Positions 27,377 to 34,728 of a DNA stretch of 64,000 nucleotides are shown here, in pieces. The DNA lies in assembly GCA_943370025.1 (NCBI GenBank), contig CALRPI020000015.1, positions 1 to 64,000 of the forward strand, in the 5' to 3' direction. Numbering within the stretch: position 1 is the stretch's first letter; each line of letters opens with the position of its first letter. Origin of the DNA: JAAUUE01 sp943370025. Lineage in GTDB: Bacteria > Cyanobacteriota > Cyanobacteriia > Cyanobacteriales > JAAUUE01. Under the pieces are notes generated by a model. That model was not told the DNA's origin, did no database searches, and saw only the letters and a list, made by a program, of their open reading frames with translations. Made by a program: the position numbers and the translations under genes.

Positions 27377-27420
27377 TATGAAATCAAAAAAAGGGTGAAA
27401 CCCTTTTTTTGATTTCATAT
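27376..27420. terminator. Perfect 21-base-pair hairpin (family G), bidirectional terminator
   Basis: ATATGAAATCAAAAAAAGGG begins a 21-base arm (27376-27396), followed by a GAA loop and its perfect complement (27400-27420). It sits between the convergent GH57 and TPR genes, giving a T run after the stem in both directions. The same core recurs at 14457-14491 and 33093-33127. Confidence 0.75.
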
Positions 27421-27425
27421 AGTTT

Positions 27426-28355
27426 TTAACCCCAACTTTTAGTACTGAGGACTTGACCTTGGGCATGGAGAATAGACTTGGCTCTGGCATGGATGGCATC
27501 TTCAAAGCGATCGTTCGTCAACCGCAGAGCTTCGTTATACCTTTTCACTGCTTCGCCGTGATGCCCGACGCTGGCTAATAGTAATCCCAAGTTGAACCAA
27601 CCTAGAGCATACTTAGGCGCAAGTTCTAGGCATCTATTATAGGCAGTGAAGGACTCAGAGAATTTGTTGATATTGGCGTAGGTGGTGCCGAGATAATCCC
27701 AAGCAATGTAGTAGTTAGGGGCAATTTCTATACACTTTAGATAGGCACTAACGGCATCTTCATGCTTTTCTAGATAGTACAAACTGCTGCCAATCACTTC
27801 CCAAGCTAAATAATATTGAGGGTCGATCGCCAGAGATTTTTCCGCAGATTGAATAGCTTCCGGATAGTTGCCTAATTGATAGAAGGCATGACCCAGAGCT
27901 TGCCAACTTTGGGGCAGGTCAGGATTATGGTCAATTGCCTGCTGGAAAGCGGCGATCGCCTCGCCATAATCTCCTTGGTCAGTGAAAGCTAGACCTAAAT
28001 TGTGCCATGCCCAATAGTAGGCTGGGTCTAGGGCAATACTTTGCTGATAGGCGGCGATCGCTCCAGTCAAATCTCCGTTGTTGTAGAGTTGGTAGCCTTT
28101 TTGTAGCCAATCTTCAGCAGTTTTGGTGGTTTCCGGACTGGGATGTTGCTGGTCATAGAGCTGATGGGCATGGTGCTTGGCTGCCGTTGCCTCCTCTGGG
28201 CGATCGAGCTGGGTGAGGGCGATGGCTTTTTTCTCCCAGGTATTATAATCTTCAGGATTCGCCTCTATAGATTGCTCTAAGTAATCCAAAGCTGCTACAT
28301 AGTCACCAGTGACTAATTTTTCTAAGCCATGATTGTATAGTTCTTTTGCGTCCAT
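27426..28355 (-). CDS. TPR repeat protein
   Basis: The 309-residue protein is made of about eight tetratricopeptide repeats with aromatic junctions, for example LDPAYYWAWHNLGLAFTDQG and IAPNYYIAWDYLGTTYANIN. It resembles the TPR protein at 23849, on the other side of the GH57 gene, and the two may be distant paralogues. No signal peptide is seen. The ATG at 28355 (MDAKELYNHG) is preferred; an in-frame start at 28394 would add 13 hydrophobic residues with no TPR character. Confidence 0.85.
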   Translation of the reverse strand: MDAKELYNHGLEKLVTGDYVAALDYLEQSIEANPEDYNTWEKKAIALTQLDRPEEATAAKHHAHQLYDQQHPSPETTKTAEDWLQKGYQLYNNGDLTGAIAAYQQSIALDPAYYWAWHNLGLAFTDQGDYGEAIAAFQQAIDHNPDLPQSWQALGHAFYQLGNYPEAIQSAEKSLAIDPQYYLAWEVIGSSLYYLEKHEDAVSAYLKCIEIAPNYYIAWDYLGTTYANINKFSESFTAYNRCLELAPKYALGWFNLGLLLASVGHHGEAVKRYNEALRLTNDRFEDAIHARAKSILHAQGQVLSTKSWG

Positions 28356-28519
28356 TGATTCCCAAGTAATTCTAGTTAAAAACATCATAATCAAATTCTG
28401 TCCCCCACCACTAGGAGCAAAGATGCAACGCTACTATAAATAAGGGCACAAAACCGACCTTAGTTTCAACTTAATGTCAAAGGTAGTCACAGAATGCTGT
28501 AAGAAAACTCTTTTCCCCC

Positions 28520-30433
28520 ATGTCCCTAATTCGTCCCCTGACTACAGAAATAATTCATCTAATTGCCGCTGGAGAAGTCATTGATTCTCTAGGGGCGATC
28601 GTGCGGGAGTTGGTGGAAAATTCTTTGGATGCGGGGGCAGACCGATTGGTGGTGAATGTTTCTCCAGAACATTGGCAGGTGCGGGTGGCGGATAATGGCG
28701 TGGGGATGGGTTTAGAAGATTTGCGCTGTTGTGCCACACCGCATAGTACTAGCAAGATCCACGATCGTCAAGATTTAGCCCACATCGGCACGCTGGGATT
28801 TCGGGGGGAAGGTCTGCATAGTTTGGCAACCTTGGCAGATTTAGAAATTCTCAGTCGCCCGGAAGCTAGTAACGGTGGCTGGAGGGTGGTTTATGACCAG
28901 TTGGGGGAAGCGGTAATTGAAGAACCCTGTGCGATCGCTCCCGGTACGGTGGTGACGGTGAGTAATTTATTTAACAACTGGCAAAATCGTCGGGATGCCC
29001 TGCCATCTCCAGCCCAGCAATTGCGCTTGGTGCAGCAAACCCTATGGCAGATTGCCCTGTGTCATCCCCAGGTGACTTGGCAAGTCCAGAAAGCCCATCA
29101 ACCTTGGTTTCGGATCAGCCCGGGGCAGAGTGGTAAGGAAATTTTGCTGCAAATTCTCAATCAAGTCCAGCCCACGGATCTACAATACCTCCAGTTAGTA
29201 GAAACCCTCGCCCCTTCTCCCAAGGGGGGAGAGGCGCAAATTGCCCTTACCTCAAACCCCTCTCCTAAGGAGGAAGAGGGGCTAAGAAATACTCAAGGTT
29301 TTGGTGAGGAGAAATCAGACCTCACCCCAAACCCCTCTCCCTTGGGAGAGGGTCTAAGAGCAGAGATGAGTTTTAGTCTCAACTCTGCTCTTGAAGTAGA
29401 AGCAGGGCTAAGAAATACCAAGATTGAGATCGTGATTGGATTGCCCGATCGAGCGACTCGCCGCCGTCCTGATTGGGTGCGGGTGGCGGTAAATGGCAGG
29501 ATGATTAAATCTCCAGAGTTAGAGCAGACTATTTTGGGAGCAATGACTCGGATGCTGCCGCGCGATCGCTATCCTATTTGTTTTTTGCATCTCACCATTC
29601 CTCCAGATCAGGTGGATTGGAACCGCCATCCGGCAAAATCAGAAATTTATCTCCACAATGCTGACCATTGGCAAGAACAGGTGAAAGCCATTATTGCCCA
29701 AGCCCTCAGCCTCAACCCAGCTACCATTCCTGAAGCCAACTACTCTCAACGGGTGGGAAAATTGATCACTGCGGCAGAATCCTCGGCATCTTATCAGACT
29801 GCTTATCGATCGATCGCTCCATCTGCCGACCCCAATGCAGATATAATTACCGACCCAGATTCCCCGCCAAGCCCTGAGTCGAAACTGCTCCTGAATCCCC
29901 TCAGAGCCATAGCACAAGTCCACAACACCTATATTGTGGCGGAGCATAGCTCTGGGTTGTGGTTAGTGGAACAGCATATTGCCCACGAACGGGTGCTTTA
30001 TGAAGAGTTGTGCGATCGCTGGCAACTCCTGCCCCTTGAACCCGCCGTGATCCTCAGCCATCTTGCCCCCAGACAACTGGAAAATTTACAAAAGTTAGAC
30101 TTAGATATTGCTAGTTTTGGGGAACAACTCTGGGCTGTGCGGAGTGCGCCTGCTCCTTTAATCCATCGAGAAGATTGTGCGGCTGCTTTGATGGAACTGA
30201 GTCAAGGAGGAGACTTGCAAACGGCACAGGTGGCGATCGCCTGTCGCACCGCTATTCGTAATGGCACTCCCCTAACTTTGCCCGAAATGCAAACCCTCCT
30301 TGATCGATGGCAAAATACTCGTCACCCCCGCACCTGTCCCCACGGCAGACCCATCTATTTACCCCTAGAAGAATCTAGTCTATCCCGCTTTTTCCGCCGC
30401 CACTGGGTGATTGGCAAGAGTCATGGAATTTAA
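28520..30433 (+). CDS. mutL: DNA mismatch repair protein MutL (with in-frame insertion)
   Basis: The 637-residue protein has the GHKL ATPase domain, with ELVENSLDAGAD, VADNGVGMGLEDL and TLGFRGEGLHSLA (residues ~30-105). It also has the conserved VAVNGRMIKSPELEQTI. The C-terminal domain carries EQHIAHERVLYEE (484-496, equivalent to the DQHAx2Ex4E endonuclease motif) and TCPHGRPI (CPHGRP zinc motif), so it looks like a nicking MutL. Residues ~231-300 are an unusual Pro/Ser/Glu-rich insertion encoded by palindromic repeats, placed where other MutL proteins have a short loop. It is a single gene; mutS is not in the window. Confidence 0.95.
   Translation: MSLIRPLTTEIIHLIAAGEVIDSLGAIVRELVENSLDAGADRLVVNVSPEHWQVRVADNGVGMGLEDLRCCATPHSTSKIHDRQDLAHIGTLGFRGEGLHSLATLADLEILSRPEASNGGWRVVYDQLGEAVIEEPCAIAPGTVVTVSNLFNNWQNRRDALPSPAQQLRLVQQTLWQIALCHPQVTWQVQKAHQPWFRISPGQSGKEILLQILNQVQPTDLQYLQLVETLAPSPKGGEAQIALTSNPSPKEEEGLRNTQGFGEEKSDLTPNPSPLGEGLRAEMSFSLNSALEVEAGLRNTKIEIVIGLPDRATRRRPDWVRVAVNGRMIKSPELEQTILGAMTRMLPRDRYPICFLHLTIPPDQVDWNRHPAKSEIYLHNADHWQEQVKAIIAQALSLNPATIPEANYSQRVGKLITAAESSASYQTAYRSIAPSADPNADIITDPDSPPSPESKLLLNPLRAIAQVHNTYIVAEHSSGLWLVEQHIAHERVLYEELCDRWQLLPLEPAVILSHLAPRQLENLQKLDLDIASFGEQLWAVRSAPAPLIHREDCAAALMELSQGGDLQTAQVAIACRTAIRNGTPLTLPEMQTLLDRWQNTRHPRTCPHGRPIYLPLEESSLSRFFRRHWVIGKSHGI
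29210..29420 (+). repeat. Palindromic NPSP-type repeats translated within mutL
   Basis: Three related palindromic stretches lie in frame: CCCCTTCTCCCAAGGGGGGA (near 29213), CCCCTCTCCTAAGGAGG (near 29258) and CCCCTCTCCCTTGGGAGAGG (near 29331). They encode APSPKGGE, SNPSPKEEEGL and TPNPSPLGEGL. The surrounding AGAAATAC motif also repeats (GLRNT, three times). This is the common cyanobacterial NPSP-type intergenic repeat, here kept open inside a coding sequence. Confidence 0.8.
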
Positions 30434-30488
30434 TTTGTGCTATCCCCTTGTCAATTAGAAAAATTCAGCCTATACTAAGGAAAGACGA

Positions 30489-30562
<74 letters not shown>

Positions 30563-30572
30563 TTTACCCCCT

Positions 30573-30605
30573 AGCCCAGTACTAAAAAGGTACTGGGCTT
30601 TTGGT
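30573..30605 (+). terminator. Rho-independent terminator of tRNA-fMet
   Basis: Perfect 10-base arms AGCCCAGTAC and GTACTGGGCT enclose a TAAAAAG loop and are followed by TTTTGG. It begins 10 bases after the tRNA 3' end, so it most likely ends the tRNA transcript. Confidence 0.8.
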
Positions 30606-30743
30606 TTAATCAAATTTCCTAAAATACTCCGTTTCATCTTTTGCGATCGTCATAATTGCTTGACATCTGCAAACCCTTGTAGTTATGATGCATTCAGCAA
30701 ATACATTATCTCTACAGACTTACCGGAGATTATAGGAGGATTT

Positions 30744-31886
30744 ATGGAAATATCAATAAAATTGCTGCAACAAATAAAAAGGTCTTGGCGGTTTATCGCT
30801 TTATTTTTGGTGGGAGTATTTTTGACTGGGGCGATCGCTGCCTGTGGTGCCAGTACAACGAATACAGCTAGTAGTCCCGCTGGGACTGGTAGTCCTGCGG
30901 CTAGTCCCGCTGCTACTGGTAGTCCTACGGCGGCTAGTAGCCCCAAGCCAGATGTAGAATTAACCTTGGTTTCTTTTGCTGTCACCAAGGAAGCCTATAC
31001 AGGAATTATTCCTAAATTCACTGCCAAATGGAAGAAAGAACAAAATCAAAATGTCACATTTAAGCAGAGCTATGGTGGTTCTGGTAGTCAAACCCGCGCT
31101 GTCTTAGACGGATTGGAAGCAGATATTGTGCACCTAGCTCTAGAGCCGGACACGGCAAGGATAGAAAAAGCTGGTTTGATTGATGCAGGTTGGCAGAAAG
31201 AAGTCCCTAATGATGGCATTGTTTCTAAATCCGTAGGTGCACTTATTGTCCGTAATGGCAACCCCAAAGGTATCAAAACTTGGACAGACTTAGGCAAAGA
31301 AGGTGTGGCAGTAGTTACCGCCGACCCGAAAACCTCTGGGGGAGCAAGATGGAATATTTTAGGTCTCTGGGGTTCTGTGACTAAAACAGGAGGAGATGAG
31401 GCAAAAGCAACTCAACTGATTACTCAAGTCGTAAAAAATGCTCCTGCCTTACCTAAGGATGCACGGGAGGCATCGGATGCCTTCTTGAAGAAGGAGCAGG
31501 GAGATGTGTTGATCAACTACGAGAATGAAGTAATTCTGGCTAATATCAAGGGTGAGAAAACTGAGTATGTGATTCCTGATGTGAATATTTCTATTGATAA
31601 CCCGATCTCTGTAGTAGATAAAAATGCCACGAAGCATAATGTCAAGGAAGTAGCCGATGCTTTTGTACAGTATCTTTTTACCCCAGAAGCACAGACGGAG
31701 TTTGCTAAGGTAGGCTTCCGTCCAGTAGATGAAACTGTGGCGAAACAAAAGGAATTTACTGATAAATTTCCTGCGATTAAAACTCTTTTTACTGCCAAAG
31801 ATTTAGGCGGTTGGGAGGCAATTAATAAGCAATTCTTTGCTGAAGGTGCTTTATTTGATAAGGTAGCATCCCAAGTTAGGAAATAG
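30744..31886 (+). CDS. Sulfate ABC transporter substrate-binding lipoprotein
   Basis: The 380-residue protein has a lipoprotein signal (FIALFLVGVFLTGAIAACGA, Cys as the lipid site) and an Ala/Ser/Pro/Thr-rich tether. The sulfate/thiosulfate-binding fold follows, with VELTLVSFAVTKEAYTGIIP, FKQSYGGSGSQTRAVLDGLE, DIVHLALEPDTARI and SGGARWNILGLW. It would capture sulfate or thiosulfate outside the membrane. An AGGAGG at 30734-30739 fixes the start at 30744, although the frame is open to 30660. No permease or ATPase gene (cysT, cysW, cysA) is adjacent, so it is an orphan receptor here. Confidence 0.9.
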   Translation: MEISIKLLQQIKRSWRFIALFLVGVFLTGAIAACGASTTNTASSPAGTGSPAASPAATGSPTAASSPKPDVELTLVSFAVTKEAYTGIIPKFTAKWKKEQNQNVTFKQSYGGSGSQTRAVLDGLEADIVHLALEPDTARIEKAGLIDAGWQKEVPNDGIVSKSVGALIVRNGNPKGIKTWTDLGKEGVAVVTADPKTSGGARWNILGLWGSVTKTGGDEAKATQLITQVVKNAPALPKDAREASDAFLKKEQGDVLINYENEVILANIKGEKTEYVIPDVNISIDNPISVVDKNATKHNVKEVADAFVQYLFTPEAQTEFAKVGFRPVDETVAKQKEFTDKFPAIKTLFTAKDLGGWEAINKQFFAEGALFDKVASQVRK

Positions 31887-31899
31887 TTCAGAGATCGAG

Positions 31900-31936
31900 A
31901 ATAATTTCTCGTGCCGCAGGCACGAGAAATTATTTT
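31900..31936. terminator. Perfect 16-base-pair terminator hairpin
   Basis: AATAATTTCTCGTGCC (31900-31915), loop GCA, and GGCACGAGAAATTATT (31919-31934) form a perfect stem, followed by TTG. It lies between the sulfate-binding protein gene and the convergent ArgS-like gene, whose stop is at 31939, and can serve both. Confidence 0.8.
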
Positions 31937-31938
31937 GA

Positions 31939-32931
31939 TTAGAGTTCTGAGGGAGCGATCGCTCCCAGATAGGTGACCAATAGTTCTTGCAATCCCCATC
32001 TGGTAATGACAATTAGCCCTAACCTCGCTTGGGCAGTGGGCAAATCTTTTAATCTTGTCTCACCAAAAATCTGGCTGTAGCGATCGAAGTTAGCAAAACC
32101 TCGACTAATTTCCGTTGCTAACCTCAGCCATTTTTGAATAGATTTTCGGTTTTTTGTGGAGTCTTGATAGGCATCAAATTCATCTACTAAGTTAACCAGA
32201 AGATTAACTAAGTATCGTTCTTGAGGAATTGTTAATCTCAACTTTCCCTGCTCATCTAACCAAGGAATTGCTGAAGGCAAATAAATTTGCCATGGGTCTA
32301 GTAATTGTTTCTGTGATTGATTCTGTAATTGATGTTGTAATTGCTCCGGCGATTGCTCCCCTAATTGAATCAATTTCTCCCTAGCTGCCAATCTTAAAAG
32401 AGAGCAGCAACGAGCATGGGCAGACTGGATTGGTAGATGATTAATGATCTCTGGATCAATTTGCGAATTATTTTTTTGATCAGCAGATGATTGTAATCTT
32501 AGCTGTTCTAACCATTGGGCAAGGGTGCGATCGCTCACCCGCAGATCAATTATTCCTCGATCGATAACTTGGGGCTGAACACTAAGAAAAGGCAGATTAA
32601 TATTTTGCTTATCTTGTTGATTAGAAAGTAATGAATTATTTAATTTGGCAACTAATTTCTCTGCTATTTCCCCAGCAGAAATACCCCACCGAGGAGCAAG
32701 TTGGAGAGCCAAGGCACACTGATAACTAACACAATTTTCTAAGCTTTTCTGACCAGTCTCCTCGGTTTGAACAGTGTTGATTTGAAAAGTGTTGATAGAG
32801 GATTGATGCCCCAGTCGGAAATCTTGACCATAGCTTTGACCGTAGTTACGCAGGGGAATCTCGGCTATTTCCAACCCCCACGAACTAGTTACCTCCACCA
32901 GCCATGCTTGCAATATTCTTTTAAGACCCAT
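31939..32931 (-). CDS. ArgS-like N-domain plus DALR anticodon-binding protein, no catalytic core
   Basis: The 330-residue protein has an N-terminal part like the arginyl-tRNA synthetase 'additional' domain: YQCALALQLAPRWGISAGEI, AEKLVAKL, and VIDRGIIDLRVSDRTLAQWL. Its C-terminal part resembles the DALR anticodon-binding domain: ARCCSLLRLAAREKLIQL, LLVNLVDEFDAYQDS, and AQARLGLIVITRWGLQELL. The HIGH and KMSKS catalytic blocks are absent. Similar proteins occur in cyanobacteria without a proven role; tRNA-Arg binding is plausible. The ATG at 32931 is preferred because the 22 upstream codons of the open frame fall inside a family D repeat. Confidence 0.7.
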   Translation of the reverse strand: MGLKRILQAWLVEVTSSWGLEIAEIPLRNYGQSYGQDFRLGHQSSINTFQINTVQTEETGQKSLENCVSYQCALALQLAPRWGISAGEIAEKLVAKLNNSLLSNQQDKQNINLPFLSVQPQVIDRGIIDLRVSDRTLAQWLEQLRLQSSADQKNNSQIDPEIINHLPIQSAHARCCSLLRLAAREKLIQLGEQSPEQLQHQLQNQSQKQLLDPWQIYLPSAIPWLDEQGKLRLTIPQERYLVNLLVNLVDEFDAYQDSTKNRKSIQKWLRLATEISRGFANFDRYSQIFGETRLKDLPTAQARLGLIVITRWGLQELLVTYLGAIAPSEL

Positions 32932-32932
32932 A

Positions 32933-33034
32933 TATAGCCGTCCTAAATCATTTTCTAACATTTGCCAAGTTAATCTGTTTCTGCTAAATGACTTCACCCG
33001 CCTTTGGCGGGTGAAATCATTTAGGATTGCTATA
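32933..33034. repeat. Palindromic repeat, family D, copy 1
   Basis: The 102-base element has termini TATAGCCGTCCTAAATCATT and ATCATTTAGGATTGCTATA. It has an inner hairpin TTTCACCCGCC/GGCGGGTGAAA-like (near 32992-33018). It ends two bases before the start codon of the ArgS-like gene, so it supplies that gene's upstream region. The second copy (37789-37890) is also exactly 102 bases and lies in the opposite orientation. Confidence 0.8.
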
Positions 33035-33092
33035 GCTTGGTGATTCTCATGCCGTTTTACTAAATGCTTGATACAAAGCTGCGTCAGGATTT

Positions 33093-33127
33093 AAATCAAG
33101 AAAAGGATTTCACCCTTTTCTTGATTT
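33093..33127. terminator. Hairpin AAATCAAGAAAAGG/CCTTTTCTTGATTT (family G)
   Basis: Fourteen-base arms flank ATTTCAC. This third member of family G lies 5 bases downstream (in the minus direction) of the ABC permease stop codon, where a terminator is expected. The stem is followed by a short T run only in part, so terminator function is inferred from position. Confidence 0.6.
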
Positions 33128-33131
33128 GCTA

Positions 33132-34154
33132 TCAGTGCTTATCATAGGGCTGGCCGTCGGCTGCTGGCGGTGTAGCTTTGCCACCGAAACCAGCCAAGAC
33201 GATGACAGTCAAAATATAGGGGATTGCTTGATATGCCTGAGAAGGAATGGCATTCAACCAAGAACCAGCCCCTGCTGCTGAGGTAACACTGGCGGTGCGA
33301 ATTTGGATCGCTGTGCCAACTCCAAATAATAGCGATGCTCCCAATGCCCCAAAGGGAGTCCACCGCCCAAAAATCATTGCTGCTAGGGCAATAAATCCTC
33401 GTCCTGCACTCATCCTCAGGGTGAAATTTCCCACCTGCTCTAGGGTGAGCCAAACCCCCGCCAGACCAGCGATCGCCCCCCCAAGGATCGTATTGATATA
33501 CCGAACTCGATAAACATCTATCCCCACCGTATCTGCGGCACGGGGATGCTCTCCCACAGCCCTAGTCCGCAATCCCCAAGGGGTGTAAAACAATACGTAG
33601 TGAATCACCACAGCCAAGAGCATCATGGCATAGACGATCGGCTGATGGCTGAAAAATAACTGCCCTAAAACAGGAATCTGACTCAACAAAGGAATGGGCA
33701 AAGGAGGAAAAGTCCCCGGTGAAGTAGGTGCACCACTGCCTGTGGTCATCCAACGCTGAAACACCCAACCCGTCACCCCCCACGCCAAGATATTGATCAC
33801 CGTGCCGCTAATGATCTGGTCGGCTTTGAAATGAATGGAGATGACACCGTGGAACCAGCCAATTAATGCCCCCGTTAAGAGTCCAGCGATTAATCCTAAT
33901 AACAAACTGATCATGGCGGCGGGGATTGCTGCCGGAGTGCCGATCGCTGGATTACCCGCCATCGCCAACAGGGGCACATTCACATACATTGCTACCAATT
34001 GAGCCACCATCGCGCTAGTGAGCATCATGCCTTCAATGGCAATATTCACCACTCCTGCCCGCTCTGACATAATTCCTGAAAAAGCTCCTAGGGCGATCGG
34101 TGTCGCCGTAATCAGAGCTAGACGTGCAAGACCAACGATCGTATCTAAATCCAT
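33132..34154 (-). CDS. ABC transporter permease, BmpC/RfuD-like (nucleoside or flavin type)
   Basis: The 340-residue membrane protein has about eight to ten helices. It shows the family pattern: IALGAFSGIMSERAGVVNIA, IEGMMLTSAMVAQLVAMYV, then HFKADQIISGTVINILAWG, and later RAVGEHPRAADTVGIDVYR. It belongs to the BPD_transp_2 permeases that pair with a second permease, an ATPase and a Bmp-type lipoprotein to import nucleosides, riboflavin or similar compounds. The partners are not adjacent. In cyanobacteria a urea-like or nucleoside role is possible; the substrate is unknown. Confidence 0.87.
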   Translation of the reverse strand: MDLDTIVGLARLALITATPIALGAFSGIMSERAGVVNIAIEGMMLTSAMVAQLVAMYVNVPLLAMAGNPAIGTPAAIPAAMISLLLGLIAGLLTGALIGWFHGVISIHFKADQIISGTVINILAWGVTGWVFQRWMTTGSGAPTSPGTFPPLPIPLLSQIPVLGQLFFSHQPIVYAMMLLAVVIHYVLFYTPWGLRTRAVGEHPRAADTVGIDVYRVRYINTILGGAIAGLAGVWLTLEQVGNFTLRMSAGRGFIALAAMIFGRWTPFGALGASLLFGVGTAIQIRTASVTSAAGAGSWLNAIPSQAYQAIPYILTVIVLAGFGGKATPPAADGQPYDKH

Positions 34155-34227
34155 AGGAATTTTGCAGGTAAGGGATTTTTCAGCCTAAATTTTAGCAGCA
34201 ATATAGCGGTTCTAATTGATTTATACC

Positions 34228-34310
34228 AGCAATGATTCTAAGGAAACACAGTTTCCTTTTTTTGGGAATAAGAAGGGGGGGGGCAAAGCACTCCCCCTTC
34301 TTATAAGATG
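34228..34310. repeat. Palindromic repeat, family H, copy 2
   Basis: GCAATGATTCTAAGGAAACA and the CAGTTTCCTT arm begin it. A GGGAATAAGAAGGGGGGGGG...CTCCCCCTTCTTATAAGATG stem follows. The reverse complement matches 45576-45652, and one end recurs at 10386-10415. The remaining gap up to 34728 contains a possible coding remnant (34321-34420, see rejected items). It also holds GGACTTTGGCGGGTTGCCTT near 34620, whose imperfect inverted match lies near 37475. Confidence 0.65.
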
Positions 34311-34728
34311 CAGTATCCCCAACCTTGCTCAAACAGGCTCTGGGAAACAACCATCGTTATGAATACAACCAGACTTATGACTAATCGTCATCCCCGGCGG
34401 AAGTAGTTGAGACATAACAACTAAATGTATATAAGCACAGTCTATATATACAAAAGCTAGAGAAATTAAGACAGATCTAATGACGTAATCCTGAAGCACT
34501 TTTCTACCTCTCAATTAACTAATTAAGGATTGAGCAACTTAATATGTATTTCTGGCAACTAAATTGCTCCATGACTAGACCATACCAAGAGCTTCATTGC
34601 TTGTCAGTCGCCTCTAGTCGGGACTTTGGCGGGTTGCCTTAGTTGGTGGAAGTCGGGTTTAGTCGGGTCGGACAGGAGAAATCGTCTAAATCTGAAGTAT
34701 GATTAGGAGAAATATTTCTCTAAAAACT

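Noticed and set aside
32932..32997. N-terminal extension of the ArgS-like frame by 22 codons.
   Set aside because: These codons lie inside a family D repeat and have no counterpart in the domain, so the ATG at 32931 was preferred.
34321..34420. A minus-strand stretch encoding LPPGMTISHKSGCIHNDGCF, like the KTG region of class A beta-lactamase or penicillin-binding proteins.
   Set aside because: Only about 30 residues are recognisable, with no upstream catalytic motifs. It may be a gene remnant, but this is too short to annotate.
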